Positions 18,351 through 30,500 of a stretch of DNA of 64,000 bases are shown piece after piece. Under the pieces are notes generated by a model. The model saw only the letters and a list, made by a program, of their open reading frames with translations, did not search any database and was not told where the DNA came from. Origin of the DNA: Agrobacterium larrymoorei (lineage in GTDB: Bacteria; Pseudomonadota; Alphaproteobacteria; Rhizobiales; Rhizobiaceae). Within the stretch, counting starts at the first letter, position 1. Each line of letters begins with the position of its first letter. The stretch covers positions 1 through 64,000 of the forward strand of contig NZ_JAAMFB010000005.1 in assembly GCF_013322225.1 (NCBI RefSeq). The letters are read 5' to 3'. A program made the translations under genes and the position numbers.

Positions 18351-18366
18351 TACGGGACCTTTCACG

Positions 18367-20619
18367 ATGGATATGAACGAAATCAAAGAAATCTTCTTCC
18401 AGGAGTGCGAGGAGCAACTCGCCGAGCTGGAATCAGGTCTTCTTAAACTGAATGACGGCGACCGCGACCCGGAAACCGTAAATGCCGTCTTTCGTGCCGT
18501 TCATTCCATCAAGGGTGGTGCAGGCGCTTTCGGTCTCGATGAATTGGTGGGATTTGCCCACGTTTTCGAAACCACGCTCGATTGCGTTCGCTCCAACAAG
18601 CTCGACCCTAATCAGGACGTGTTGAAAGTGATGCTGAAGTCGGCGGATGTTCTCGCCGACCTGACCAATGCCGCCCGCGATGGTGGCAGTGTAGAAGAAA
18701 GCCGCACACGCGGTCTGGTCAAGGAACTGGAAGCCCTGGCCAATGGCGAGATGCCGTCCGCTTCTTCTGCGCCGGAACCTGTTGCACCGAAGGCTGCTGC
18801 ATCTGCGCCGGCCCCTAAGCCTACGGATGAGAGCGGCTTCCAGCCGGTTGCCTTCTCCTTTGGCGATTTCGAGGATGCCGCAATTCCGCTTATGGAAACG
18901 CCGACATTCAACGTGACCTTCAAGCCTCGTGCTTCGCTCTATTCCAAGGGCAACGAGGCGGCGCTGCTCCTGCGCGATCTTTCCCGTATCGGCGAGATGA
19001 GCATAAACTGCGACATGAGCGAACTGCCTCCGTTCGAAAATGTCGATCCCGAAGCCGCCTATTTCCAGTGGAAGATTTCCATCAAGACCGACAAGGGCGA
19101 AGAAGGTATCCGCACCGTCTTCGAATTTGCCGAGTGGGACTGCGATCTCGAGATCACGGAAGTGCAGGATGAAGCCGCGGCCAGCGAAGAACTGCCGATG
19201 ATCCCTGTTCCGTTCGATCTTTCCATTCTGGAAGACGACACGCCTGAAGAGCCCGCCGTCCAGCCTGCGTCCATCGACGAGCCGGTCGTTGCCAAGGCTG
19301 TTGCGACCGCGTCGGCTGCAACCGAAGTCACCCGCAGCGTCGCCGCTGCCGCAGAAAAGAAGGAAGCCGCCGCTTCGACCGCTGCCGCAAATGCTGCTGC
19401 CAATGCCAGCGCGGGCCAGACGATCCGCGTGGATCTCGATCGCGTCGACCGCCTGATCAACCTCGTGGGTGAGCTCGTCATCAACCAGGCAATGCTTTCG
19501 CAGAGCGTTATCGAAAACGACACGACCGGAACCTCTGCCGTCAACATGGGCCTGGAAGAACTCCAGCAGCTGACGCGCGAAATCCAGGACAGCGTCATGG
19601 CGATCCGCGCGCAGCCGGTGAAGCCGGTCTTCCAGCGCATGTCGCGTATCGTGCGTGAAGTTGCCGATATGATCGGCAAGCAGATCCGCCTGATCACCGA
19701 AGGCGAAAACACCGAAGTCGACAAGACGGTCATCGACAAGCTGGCCGAGCCGCTGACGCACATGATCCGTAACGCCGTCGACCACGGCATCGAAACGCCT
19801 GAAAAGCGCGAAGCTGCAGGCAAGAACCCGGAAGGCACCGTCAAGCTTTCGGCAAAGCACCGTTCAGGCCGCATCCTGATCGAACTTGCCGACGATGGCG
19901 CGGGTATCAACCGCGAACGCGTGCGCCAGAAGGCTATCGACAACGATCTGATCGCAGCCGATGCCAACCTGACGGACGAGGAAATCGACAACCTGATCTT
20001 CATGCCGGGCTTCTCCACCGCCGACAAGATTTCCGACATTTCGGGTCGTGGCGTCGGTATGGACGTGGTCAAGCGCTCGATCCAGGCACTTGGCGGTCGC
20101 ATCAGCATCACGTCGCGTCCCGGCCTCGGCTCCACCTTTACCATGAGCCTGCCGCTGACGCTTGCCGTTCTCGACGGCATGGTGGTGACGGTTGCCGGTC
20201 AGACGCTTGTCGTGCCGCTGACGGCGATTGTCGAAACGCTGCAGCCGGAAGCCGCGAATATCCATTCGTTCGGCGCCAACCAGCGGCTGATCTCGATCCG
20301 CAATTCCTTCTGCCCGCTGGTCGATGTCGGTCGTATTCTGAACTTCCGCGCCACCCAGGCAAACCCCGTCGAAGGCGTGGCTCTACTGGTGGAATCGGAA
20401 GGCGGCGGTCAGCGCGCGCTGATGGTCGATGCCATCCAGGGTCAGCGTCAGGTCGTCATCAAGTCGCTGGAAGCCAACTATACCCACGTTCCTGGCATTG
20501 CCGCCGCAACCATCCTCGGCGACGGTCGCGTGGCCCTCATTCTCGACGTGGATGCCGTTGTCGGCGCCTCGCGTGGGCAGTCCCTGAAGCAAGAAATGTC
20601 TCTGGCGGCAACCGGTTGA
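18367..20619 (+). CDS. cheA: Chemotaxis histidine kinase CheA
   Basis: At 750 residues it has the full CheA layout. P1 phosphotransfer carries His46 in AVHSIKGGAGAFG. A long Ala/Pro/Glu-rich linker with a P2-like region follows (about 130-340). Dimerisation P3 begins at TIRVDLDRVDRLINLVGEL, and the P4 kinase has HMIRNAVDHGIETPEKRE and the GRGVGMDVV loop. The P5 CheW-like domain runs to the C-terminus (LDGMVVTVAGQTLVVPL). It phosphorylates CheY1, CheY2 and CheB in response to receptors. No cheW lies in this operon, though one is required for receptor coupling and must be elsewhere. Confidence 0.97.
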   Translation: MDMNEIKEIFFQECEEQLAELESGLLKLNDGDRDPETVNAVFRAVHSIKGGAGAFGLDELVGFAHVFETTLDCVRSNKLDPNQDVLKVMLKSADVLADLTNAARDGGSVEESRTRGLVKELEALANGEMPSASSAPEPVAPKAAASAPAPKPTDESGFQPVAFSFGDFEDAAIPLMETPTFNVTFKPRASLYSKGNEAALLLRDLSRIGEMSINCDMSELPPFENVDPEAAYFQWKISIKTDKGEEGIRTVFEFAEWDCDLEITEVQDEAAASEELPMIPVPFDLSILEDDTPEEPAVQPASIDEPVVAKAVATASAATEVTRSVAAAAEKKEAAASTAAANAAANASAGQTIRVDLDRVDRLINLVGELVINQAMLSQSVIENDTTGTSAVNMGLEELQQLTREIQDSVMAIRAQPVKPVFQRMSRIVREVADMIGKQIRLITEGENTEVDKTVIDKLAEPLTHMIRNAVDHGIETPEKREAAGKNPEGTVKLSAKHRSGRILIELADDGAGINRERVRQKAIDNDLIAADANLTDEEIDNLIFMPGFSTADKISDISGRGVGMDVVKRSIQALGGRISITSRPGLGSTFTMSLPLTLAVLDGMVVTVAGQTLVVPLTAIVETLQPEAANIHSFGANQRLISIRNSFCPLVDVGRILNFRATQANPVEGVALLVESEGGGQRALMVDAIQGQRQVVIKSLEANYTHVPGIAAATILGDGRVALILDVDAVVGASRGQSLKQEMSLAATG

Positions 20620-20632
20620 GAAGTGGTGATGC

Positions 20633-21541
20633 ATGACAGCGCTCAAATTTAACGATCAACGCCAGTCACCGGACGAAGTGCTTGCCAGCGGAGAATATCC
20701 GCTGACGCGCAAGGACCTGTCCGATATTGCCGCAATGATCTATGCGGACGCCGGTATCTATCTGAATGACACGAAAGCGTCGCTCGTTTACTCGCGCCTG
20801 TCGAAGCATATCCGCAACCTCGGGATCTCCGGTTTCCGGGAATACTGCGCGCTGGTGTCTTCTCCGGAAGGCGCTGCCGCACGCAGGGAGATGCTGTCTC
20901 ACCTTACCACCAACTTCACCCGGTTCTTCCGTGAGAACCACCATTTCGACCATCTGCGAGACGAGGTTCTTCCGGGCCTCATCAGCCGCGCAAAGAACGG
21001 TGGCCGGGTACGCATCTGGTCCGCGGCGTGTTCGGATGGGCAGGAGCCCTATTCGATAGCGCTGACGGTACTGGCGATGTTCCCGAACGCCGCTGACTAT
21101 GATTTCAAGATTCTGGCAACGGACATCGACCCGAAAATTCTCGCCCAGGCGAGGGCAGGGGTCTATGACGAGAACTCGCTGGAAACCGTCTCTCCCGCCA
21201 TGCGCAAGCAGTGGTTTCAGGAGGTGGATGCAGGTGGTCGCCGCAAGTTCCAGATCAGCGATAAGGTGAAGCGTCTCATCACCTTCAACGAGCTGAACCT
21301 GATGACGCAGTGGCCCTTCAAGGGCGGCTTCGACGTGATCTTCTGCCGTAACGTTGTGATTTATTTCGATGAGCCGACGCAGGTGAAGATCTGGTCGCGC
21401 TTCGCGGGTCTACTACCGGATGGCGGACATCTTTATATCGGTCACTCCGAGCGCGTTTCGGGCGACGCCAAGGCGCTGTTCGATAATACCGGCATCACGA
21501 CCTACAAGTTCATCGGGAAATCTGCCGGGAGGAAAGCATGA
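20633..21541 (+). CDS. cheR: Chemoreceptor methyltransferase CheR
   Basis: This 302-residue S-adenosylmethionine-dependent protein-glutamate methyltransferase has the CheR N-terminal helical domain ([17 protein letters not shown]). The catalytic domain shows the SAM-binding segment [27 protein letters not shown], and [18 protein letters not shown]. It lies 14 bp after cheA and overlaps cheB by 4 bp. It methylates receptor glutamates for adaptation. Neither receptor in this window ends with a CheR-docking pentapeptide. Confidence 0.97.
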   Translation: MTALKFNDQRQSPDEVLASGEYPLTRKDLSDIAAMIYADAGIYLNDTKASLVYSRLSKHIRNLGISGFREYCALVSSPEGAAARREMLSHLTTNFTRFFRENHHFDHLRDEVLPGLISRAKNGGRVRIWSAACSDGQEPYSIALTVLAMFPNAADYDFKILATDIDPKILAQARAGVYDENSLETVSPAMRKQWFQEVDAGGRRKFQISDKVKRLITFNELNLMTQWPFKGGFDVIFCRNVVIYFDEPTQVKIWSRFAGLLPDGGHLYIGHSERVSGDAKALFDNTGITTYKFIGKSAGRKA

Positions 21542-22593
21542 GCGCACCCGCCAGAGTTCTCGTGGTCGATGATTCTCCGACAATGCGCGGGTTGATTTCC
21601 GCCGTACTGAAAGCCGATCCGGGCGTGCAGGTCGTGGGACAGGCCGGCAACGCCATGGAGGCGCGGGCAGCGATCAAGGAACTCAATCCCGATGTCGTCA
21701 CGCTTGACATCGAGATGCCCGAGATGAACGGGCTGGAATTTCTGGAAAAGATCATGCGCCTGCGCCCGATGCCGGTGATCATGGTCTCGACCCTGACGCA
21801 TCGCGGTGCGGATGCTTCGCTTGCGGCGCTGGAAATCGGCGCGTTCGATTGCGTTGGCAAACCGGTGCCTGGCGATAGAAGCCCCTTTGGCGATCTGGCG
21901 GAAAAAGTGAAGGCCGCGGCCCGTTCGCAGCATCAGACTTACCGCAGTGTCGTTGCGGAAAAGCCGGCGGCACCGCAGCCGGTTGCCGTGGCCGACTATC
22001 GGGTCGGTCGCAAGATCGTCGCCATCGGTTCATCGACCGGCGGTGTCGAGGCACTTATCACCGTTCTGCAGAAATTTCCGGCCAATTGCCCGCCGACCGT
22101 CATCACGCAGCACATGCCGCCGACCTTCACCAAAAGCTTCGCGGAGCGCCTGAACAGGCTGTGCGCGCCGGTAGTGGAAGAGGCGACGGATGGTGCGCGT
22201 TTGCAGACCGGCAAGATTTACCTCGCGCCCGGCGGCGACCGGCATTTGCAGGTCGTTAATCACGCTGCACCAAGTTGCAGGCTTTTGGAACGGGAACCTG
22301 TTAATGGCCATCGTCCATCGGTGGACGTGCTGTTCGATTCCGTTGCAGAACTCGCAGGGCGCAACGCCGTCGGCGTCATTCTCACGGGCATGGGCCGCGA
22401 TGGCGCGGCTGGCCTTTTGAAAATGCGTCATGCCGGTGCGCGCACCGTCGGACAAAACGAAAAAACCTGCGTCGTCTACGGCATGCCAAGGGTCGCTTAC
22501 GAACTTGGCGCCGTCGAACAACAACTTCCGCTGACCGCCATTGGCGAAGAAATTCTGAAACTAACTGCTGCCCGAAAAGAAGGTTCTGACTAA
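21538..22593 (+). CDS. cheB: Chemoreceptor methylesterase CheB
   Basis: At 351 residues it joins a receiver domain ([10 protein letters not shown]; Asp57 in [13 protein letters not shown]) to the CheB esterase. The catalytic triad regions are visible: Ser in SSTGGVEAL, His in [12 protein letters not shown] and Asp in [12 protein letters not shown]. Phosphorylation by CheA activates demethylation of receptors. It overlaps cheR by 4 bp and shares one base with cheY2 (TAATG). Confidence 0.97.
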   Translation: MSAPARVLVVDDSPTMRGLISAVLKADPGVQVVGQAGNAMEARAAIKELNPDVVTLDIEMPEMNGLEFLEKIMRLRPMPVIMVSTLTHRGADASLAALEIGAFDCVGKPVPGDRSPFGDLAEKVKAAARSQHQTYRSVVAEKPAAPQPVAVADYRVGRKIVAIGSSTGGVEALITVLQKFPANCPPTVITQHMPPTFTKSFAERLNRLCAPVVEEATDGARLQTGKIYLAPGGDRHLQVVNHAAPSCRLLEREPVNGHRPSVDVLFDSVAELAGRNAVGVILTGMGRDGAAGLLKMRHAGARTVGQNEKTCVVYGMPRVAYELGAVEQQLPLTAIGEEILKLTAARKEGSD

Positions 22594-22982
22594 TGTCTCT
22601 CGCAGAAAAAATCAAAGTTCTGATCGTCGACGATCAGGTCACCAGTCGATTGCTGCTCAGCGATGCACTGACGCAGCTCGGTTTCAAGCAGATCACCGCA
22701 GCCGGTGACGGCGAGCAGGGCATGAAGATCATGGAGCAGCAGCCCCATCATCTGGTGATCTCCGACTTCAATATGCCGAAGATGGATGGTCTGGGCTTTC
22801 TTCAGGCGGTTCGCACGAACCCGAATACCAAGAAAGCAGCCTTCATCATTCTGACGGCACAGGGCGACCGTGCGCTGGTTCAGAAAGCGGCCCAGCTGGG
22901 CGCCAACAACGTCCTGGCGAAGCCTTTCTCCATCGAAAAAATGAAGGCGGCTATTGAAGCCGTATTTGGATCGCTGAAATGA
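22593..22982 (+). CDS. cheY2: Chemotaxis response regulator CheY2
   Basis: This 129-residue receiver domain has [11 protein letters not shown], phospho-acceptor Asp58 in [13 protein letters not shown], and the Lys of [10 protein letters not shown]. In rhizobia CheY2-P is the form that acts on the motor (FliM) to change its speed or switch it, and its phosphate returns to CheA and CheY1. It overlaps both cheB (1 bp) and cheD (4 bp), so it is translationally coupled. Confidence 0.96.
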   Translation: MSLAEKIKVLIVDDQVTSRLLLSDALTQLGFKQITAAGDGEQGMKIMEQQPHHLVISDFNMPKMDGLGFLQAVRTNPNTKKAAFIILTAQGDRALVQKAAQLGANNVLAKPFSIEKMKAAIEAVFGSLK

Positions 22983-23524
22983 TCGAAACCGCAGCCAAGC
23001 GCGTACATATTATTCAGGGAGAGTATAAGATCTCCAATGATCCGGACGTGGTTTTATCGACCATTCTCGGCTCGTGCGTGGCTGCATGTCTCAGAGACCC
23101 CGTTGCGGGCGTCGGCGGCATGAACCATTTCCTGCTGCCGGGTACGGGGGGTATGGGGGGTGGAGATGCAACCCGTTATGGTGTGCATCTCATGGAATTG
23201 CTGATCAACGGCCTGCTCAAGCAGGGGGCTCGCCGTGATCGTCTCGAAGCGAAGGTCTTCGGGGGCGCGAAGACCATTGCCAGCTTTTCCAATGTCGGGG
23301 AACAGAATGCGATGTTTGCGCACCAGTTCCTCAAAGACGAAGGCATTCGCGTCGTCGGAAGCTCTACGGGCGGGGACTCCGGACGCAAGGTGGAATTCTG
23401 GCCGGTTTCCGGCCGCGCACGTCAGCACCCGCTGACGGGTGCAGAGACACAAAAGACCGTCGCACTGGAAACAAGGCCCGCACCGGCGCCAAAACCAGTG
23501 GCCAACGATATCGAATTTTTCTAG
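22979..23524 (+). CDS. cheD: Chemoreceptor glutamine deamidase CheD
   Basis: This 181-residue CheD-family protein has the catalytic Cys in [12 protein letters not shown] and the His in GGMNHFLLP, both placed as in known receptor deamidases. The C-terminal 35 residues, after a conserved [16 protein letters not shown] segment, are a Pro/Ala-rich tail. It overlaps cheY2 by 4 bp. It would convert receptor glutamines to glutamates before methylation. Confidence 0.94.
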   Translation: MIETAAKRVHIIQGEYKISNDPDVVLSTILGSCVAACLRDPVAGVGGMNHFLLPGTGGMGGGDATRYGVHLMELLINGLLKQGARRDRLEAKVFGGAKTIASFSNVGEQNAMFAHQFLKDEGIRVVGSSTGGDSGRKVEFWPVSGRARQHPLTGAETQKTVALETRPAPAPKPVANDIEFF

Positions 23525-23625
23525 GGCGACGTTCACCGTCAAAAGCGATCGCGCCTCCACGTTTCTCAGCACCGGTCGGTGGACGTCATGCGTCTCCGGG
23601 CGATGCTACCAGCCGGGGTTATTTT

Positions 23626-24009
23626 ATGAATATAGCCGAGCAAGCCGCAATTTCGACATTCGAAGAGGCGCTTCCCGACGTTCTGATGCGGGTCGTTTCC
23701 GAACTGCATGACGTCGCGTATCTCATCGAGCGCATCGAGCCGCAATTGCTGGAGGTTACTTCCGGTGCAGTGACGCCAGAAGGTATGAAGCTTCTCCAGG
23801 GCATCGATCTTGCCGTGCAGAAGACGCGCGGCCTTGCCGAATTCATCGATACGATCACCGGTTCCATCCCTGCAGAATGGGCCGTCGATGTCACAACCGC
23901 GCTCAACCTCGTCAAGCTTGCCGAAATGCAGAAGGCGCTCGGCGCCGGTCTGCGCCAAGGCCACTCACAGCCGCTGGACAAGGCTTCCGGCGACTTCGAC
24001 CTGTTCTAG
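23626..24009 (+). CDS. cheT: CheT/Orf10-type chemotaxis protein
   Basis: This 127-residue, mostly helical protein (MNIAEQAAISTFEEALPDVL) matches in place and size the last gene of the rhizobial che operon, called cheT in S. meliloti and orf10 in A. tumefaciens. The helix pattern (LLQGIDLAVQKTRGLAEFID) suggests a CheZ-like layout, but catalytic residues cannot be assigned. A 101-bp gap after cheD makes it less tightly coupled than the other che genes. A long hairpin follows it. Confidence 0.8.
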   Translation: MNIAEQAAISTFEEALPDVLMRVVSELHDVAYLIERIEPQLLEVTSGAVTPEGMKLLQGIDLAVQKTRGLAEFIDTITGSIPAEWAVDVTTALNLVKLAEMQKALGAGLRQGHSQPLDKASGDFDLF

Positions 24010-24045
24010 AATTCCGCACAGGGATCGCCTAAAAACTGCCGATAT

Positions 24046-24089
24046 CCTTCAAAGCCTGTGTACACATCGCTGGACGCAGGCTTTAAAGG
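24046..24089 (+). terminator. Hairpin after the che operon
   Basis: CCTTCAAAGCCTG (24046-24058) pairs with CAGGCTTTAAAGG (24077-24089) with one mismatch and an 18-base loop, followed by an AT-rich stretch. It is probably a terminator or attenuator for the che operon. It argues against the far-upstream GTG start (24058) for the next gene. Confidence 0.6.
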
Positions 24090-24162
24090 ATTATTTACGC
24101 ATTCTCATCTGCTAGAAGGTGGTGTCTTGCCGGTTGGCAACCCACTTCGAGGTCTGATTGCG

Positions 24163-26208
24163 ATGAATGCTTTGATGAACGGCACACCTGCCGGATCGCT
24201 GTTTCCGAACCTGATCGAGCTTGCGAAAGTGCAGCGTCTGTCTCTGCTGGACCTGTTCAAGTTCGCGGAAGGCCTGACCGCGGAGGGGCATCAGAAGCAA
24301 GCTGCGGAACTATACAAGACCTGGCTTGCCTTCAATGAAAATCAGCCCGGCCACCAGATGGTCTATTTCAATTATTCGGTTGTCCTGCGCCAGATGGACG
24401 ATGTCGCCGGTGCGATAAACGCCATACGTGCGGCGCTCAAGGTCGATCCGCTGTTTGGGCCAGCGCACATAAACCTCGGTCGCGCCTACGAAGACAGCGG
24501 TGCTGCCGCGCAGGCAATCCAGCAGTGGCAGAGCTTCGTGGAAAGCACGGCGGAAACGACACCCGAGCGGATATCCTATCGCCTCATGGCGCTCCAGCAT
24601 ATCGGGCGCGTCATGGAGAACGCGGGTTTGCTCGAAGAGGCTGAAGGTGCGCTGTGGCAGGCAATGGAGCTCCGGCCTGAAAAGACGGAATCCGGCCAGC
24701 ACTGGAGCGCGCTGCGCCAGCGCCAGTGCAAATGGCCCGTCATCGTCCCTTCCAGCCACGTCACGCCGCGCCAGATGATCGATTCCATGTCGCCCCTCGC
24801 GCTGGGGTGCTATTCCGACGATCCGCTGTTTCAGCTTGCGAAGGCTTATCAGTACAACAAGTCTTTCGTCGGTCGTCTCGATATCGGTGGTTTTCCGCGT
24901 GGCGAAGTCAGGCAGAAATCCGGCACGGGCCAGCCTCTGCGTGTAGGGTACGTTTCGTCGGATCTGCGCGATCATGCGGTGGGCTTTGCCCTGCGCGAGG
25001 TGCTGGAGCTGCACGATAAGGCCAGCGTCGAGGTTTATGCCTATTACTGCGGCGATCCCATCACAAACGATCCGACACAGCTGCGGATGAAGAATGCCGT
25101 AGCATGCTGGCGCGATATCGGCTCCATCTCCGACGAGGCGGCGGCGCGGCAGATTTCGGCGGATGAGATCGATATCCTGATTGATGTGAACGGCTATACC
25201 AAGCATGCCCGCACCAAGATATTCGCCTATCGCCCTGCGCCGGTCATCGTGAATTTCTGCGGTTACCCCGGCTCGATGGGAAGCCCCTTCCACCAGTATA
25301 TGATCGCGGACATCAACATCGTTCCCCCGGCGAGCGAAATCTACTATTCCGAAAAGGTGCTCAGGATCGCCTGCAACCAGCCGATCGATCGCAAGCGAAT
25401 TATCGCGGATAAACCTACGCGCAAAGAGGCAGGGCTGCCCGAAGATGTATTCGTCTTCGCCTGCTTCAATGGCATGCAGAAAATCACACCCGGTACATTT
25501 TCACAGTGGATGAAAATTCTGCTCGATACGCCGCAAAGCGTGCTCTGGCTGCTGACCGGCAATGACAAGGTGGATCAGCATCTGCGCCAGCTTGCGGAGG
25601 CTGCGGGGGTGGCTGGCGAACGCATTATCTTCGCTCCCAAGGCCGCAAATGCGCAGCATCTGGCCCGTGTGGCGCTCGCCGATCTGTTCCTCGATACTTT
25701 TCCGTATGGTGCACATTCCACCGCTGCGGATGCCTTGACCGTTGGACTGCCGGTGCTGACCTTCCCGGGCAAGACCTTCGCCGCGCGTTTCTGCAGCAGC
25801 GTCGTTAACGCTGCCGGGGTACCGGAACTGATCTGCAAGGGACCGGAAGACTACGTCGCCAGAGCAATTGCCTATGCCAAAGCGCCTGCCACGTTAAAGA
25901 GCGTGCGGGACAAGCTTGCGGAGGGCCGCGAAACCAGCGTACTGCGTGACATTCCCGGCACGGCAAGGCAGCTGGAAGACCTCTACTGGCAGATGCAGGG
26001 CGAAGCCGAGCGCGGTGAAACGCCGATCCCCGATCTGAGCAATCTCGATATCTATTATGAAATCGGTTCGGAACTGGTGCTCTCCAATCTGGATTATGTG
26101 GATGAGCAGACCTACCGAAACAGTTATCTTCAGAAATTGAAGGTCTGGCACGACTACTCCGCCGTTCCATATGACAATCGTCTATGGACGCGGGACGCTG
26201 GTTCATAA
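24163..26208 (+). CDS. TPR-containing O-GlcNAc-transferase-like glycosyltransferase (GT41/SPINDLY type)
   Basis: From ATG 24163 the protein is about 681 residues; a GTG at 24058 adds 35 residues but lies inside a hairpin. The N-terminal 220 residues are TPR-like helix pairs (NYSVVLRQMDDVAGAINAIR; AHINLGRAYEDSGAAAQAIQ). The C-terminal half has the GT41 fold: GYVSSDLRDHAVGFAL, FCGYPGSMGSPFHQYMIAD, FACFNGMQKITPGTF with the conserved Lys, and DLFLDTFPYGAHSTAADAL. This family transfers sugars from nucleotide donors to protein Ser/Thr in the cytoplasm; Caulobacter FlmG, with the same TPR-GT layout, glycosylates flagellins. The UDP-galactopyranose mutase gene begins 16 bp downstream and the giant Ser/Thr-rich repeat gene follows. 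Acceptor and donor sugar are unknown. Confidence 0.88.
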   Translation: MNALMNGTPAGSLFPNLIELAKVQRLSLLDLFKFAEGLTAEGHQKQAAELYKTWLAFNENQPGHQMVYFNYSVVLRQMDDVAGAINAIRAALKVDPLFGPAHINLGRAYEDSGAAAQAIQQWQSFVESTAETTPERISYRLMALQHIGRVMENAGLLEEAEGALWQAMELRPEKTESGQHWSALRQRQCKWPVIVPSSHVTPRQMIDSMSPLALGCYSDDPLFQLAKAYQYNKSFVGRLDIGGFPRGEVRQKSGTGQPLRVGYVSSDLRDHAVGFALREVLELHDKASVEVYAYYCGDPITNDPTQLRMKNAVACWRDIGSISDEAAARQISADEIDILIDVNGYTKHARTKIFAYRPAPVIVNFCGYPGSMGSPFHQYMIADINIVPPASEIYYSEKVLRIACNQPIDRKRIIADKPTRKEAGLPEDVFVFACFNGMQKITPGTFSQWMKILLDTPQSVLWLLTGNDKVDQHLRQLAEAAGVAGERIIFAPKAANAQHLARVALADLFLDTFPYGAHSTAADALTVGLPVLTFPGKTFAARFCSSVVNAAGVPELICKGPEDYVARAIAYAKAPATLKSVRDKLAEGRETSVLRDIPGTARQLEDLYWQMQGEAERGETPIPDLSNLDIYYEIGSELVLSNLDYVDEQTYRNSYLQKLKVWHDYSAVPYDNRLWTRDAGS

Positions 26209-27381
<1,173 letters not shown>

Positions 27382-27576
27382 TCGACACTCACGAAACCGG
27401 CACTCTGTCAGCTTCGCACAAGCAACCGAACCTAGGATTGCGGTGCTGATACCCTGCCCACGGTTGGTTTCTGCCATGGGCGGGGCAGTGCACGCTTATG
27501 CGTGGATGATGAACATTAAGGGGGTTCGCTACCGCCTTCATCCTCTCGGATGCAGGAGAGCGGACAGGGTTCGTAG

Positions 27577-30500
27577 ATGACATCGACCGTATCTTCATTG
27601 AGTGCAAGGCAGATCATGACGCTATCGACGTCTGCCGTTGCTGCCTGGACAACGGAAGATGTAGCCTTTCTTTCTACAGCCCAGATAGGAGCCTTGTCTT
27701 CAGAGCAGATCGCGGCGCTCGACGCAGACGATGTGAAGACGATGACCACCGCGCAGCTTGGCGCGATCTCGACGAGCGCGATGGTTGGCCTGACGCTGGA
27801 TCAGCTTGCTATTCTGGACAAGATTGCGATTGAGAGCCTGAGCGCCAATCAGGTCGCCGCCATGTCGACGTCTCAACTGGGGGCATTCAGCACCGATCAG
27901 GCCGAAGCGCTGACATCGTCGCAGGTTGGCGCACTCACGTCGGAACAGCTGGCAGCGCTCGATCCTGAAGATATTGCCGCCTTTTCCTCTGCGGATATCG
28001 CCGCCATTTCCAGCAGGGCCGTGGCTGGTCTAAGCAGCGCAGCACTTGCAGCTCTTTCCAGCGGTCAGGTCGCGTCCTTCAGCAGCGCCACAATATCCGC
28101 CCTGACCACCGCACAGATTGCGGTGCTGTCAGACACGCAGTTCGCCGCTCTGACCACGGGGCAGGTCAGTGCCTTGAGAGCGTCTCAGACCGGCGCGATC
28201 AGCTCGTCGGCGCTTGCGGCATTATCCACCGCGGCCATGGCGGCGCTCAGTTCCGCCGCTGTTTCCGGCTTGAGCATCGAAGGCGTGACAGCCTTGAGCG
28301 GTAGTCAGCTGGCGGCGCTGGACCGGCTTGCCATCGGCGGGCTGACGACGGCCCAGATCACTGCATTGAGCTCTTCCCAGGTCGGCGCGCTGACACCGCA
28401 GCAGCTTGCCGCCTTCAAGGCTGTCCAGATCGTTGCGCTTGATCCGGCCTACATCAAGAATATGTCTCCAGAGGCAATCGCCGGTCTGAGCACCGCAGCA
28501 ATCGCAAGTCTCAAGCCTGAGCAGATTTCCAGCTTTACCACCGCGCATGTTGCAGCCTTGGGCACGCGGCAGGTTTCCGTGCTGGGGTCGTCGCAGATCG
28601 AAGCGCTGGGTACAGCCAACATCGCTGCGCTTTCCGCAGAACAGGTTTCTGCTCTGGCGACACGGTCGATATCCGGCCTTTCCACGGATCAGGTCGGCGT
28701 TCTTTCCCCAGCGCAGGTCGAAGCCTTGAGCTCCGCGCAGATAAAGAACCTCAGCTCCGGCCAGATCGGTGCCCTTGGATCGGAGGATATCGCGCGATTC
28801 TCGACGGACGATATCGCTGCTATCAGCAGCACCGCTATCGCGGGCCTCTCCAGTGACGTTCTGAAGTCGCTGACAGCGACACAAATTGCCGCGCTGAGCA
28901 CAAACAGTTTCAGCAGGCTGACGACCGATCAGGTCGGTGCCTTGACCTCTATTCAGCTCGCAGCCCTGACCGGGGCGCAACTCGGTTCGATATCCGCCGC
29001 ACAAATTGCAGTTTTGAGCGACGAAGACATCAAGGCAATTTCCGTTAATGCGATAAGCTCTCTTTCCACAAGAGCCGTGTCCGGACTGAACACCGACGTC
29101 ATCGCGTCGCTGACGACTGCGCAGGTCGCCGCGCTGAGCACGGGGGCAGTTGCAAAACTATCCGCAGATCAGGTCCGCGCTTTCTCGACGGACCAGGTTG
29201 CAGCCTTGAATTCCGCTCAGATAAAGGTCTTGTCCAGCGGGCAGCTGGCGGCACTGGATGCAGAAGACCTCGCAACGTTTTCAACCAGTGAACTGGCCGC
29301 GATCAACAGCAGAAGCATCCCCGGCCTCCAGACCGCTGCTATCGCGATCCTGTCATCGGCCCAGATCGCGGCTCTGGCTCCCGGTTCGATTGCTTCCTTT
29401 ACGGGTGATCAGCTGACCGCGCTAAGCTCGACCCAGCTCAAGGCGCTGACGACGAGCCAGCTTGGAGCGATGAAGGCGACACAGATAAAGTCCCTGCCCA
29501 CGGACTATGTGAGCGCTCTGACCCCCCAGCAGATTGCATCTCTCAGCACATCCTCCATTGCCAATCTGACGACGATGCAGGTCTCCGCGTTGACGACCTT
29601 GCAAGCCGAGGCTCTGACCCCCACGCAGGTCAAGGCGTTGACGGCAACCCAGCTGGCGGCGTTCGACAAGGATGGCGTTGCAACCTTCTCGAAAGCGGAT
29701 CTGGTCGCCATCGGCTCAAGAGCCATTGTGGGACTGACGAAGGAAACCGTCGCAGCATTGAGTTCCGCGCAACTCGGCTCACTCCATCCGTCGTCGCTCT
29801 CCGCAATGACGATCGAGCAGGTCGATTCGCTTTCCGTGGAACAGCTTCGCGGCCTCACTTTCTCACAGGCTGCAGCCCTGACATCCGCGCAGGTTGCCGT
29901 TCTGGAGCCGGAAGACATCGCCGTATTTGCGCCCGCGGTTATGGCAGGGTTCAGCGCCAGGGCAATTGCCGGCTTCTCCACCGCTGCAATCGCGGCGATG
30001 ACGCCCGATCAGCTCAAGACCCTCAACACGGCTGCGGTCGCCCGGCTGACCACGGATCAGGTTTCGACGCTATCCACAGCGCAGGTTTCGGCGATGTCCG
30101 GGGGACAGTTGAAGGCGTTGACCTCGGCACAGACCGGAGCGCTATCCTCTGCGGCGATTGCCGCGCTTTCCACGGACCAGATCGCTGCAATTTCGGCAAA
30201 TGCCCTGCGGGGGCTGAGCGAAGACCACATCAACGCCTTGTCGACATTGCAGATCGCGTCCCTCACCACATCGCAGATTGCGTCCTTTACATCGGCTCAG
30301 GTCGCGGCGCTCAAAGCTGAAGACATAAGGGCGCTTTCGACTGCGGCTATGCAGGCCATGACGGCAAGCGGAACTCCGGGTCTGACAAGAGATGCGATAG
30401 CGGCTCTGTCATCGGATAAGATCGCAGCTCTCAGCCCGAATGCCGTCACGGCGCTGACGGCAGAGCAGATCGAGTCTCTCTCAACCGCGCAAGTCGATGC

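Noticed and set aside
24058..24162. GTG 24058 as the start of the first glycosyltransferase
   Set aside because: It lies within a 13-bp-stem hairpin that looks like the che terminator, has no ribosome-binding site, and adds 35 residues of no family similarity.
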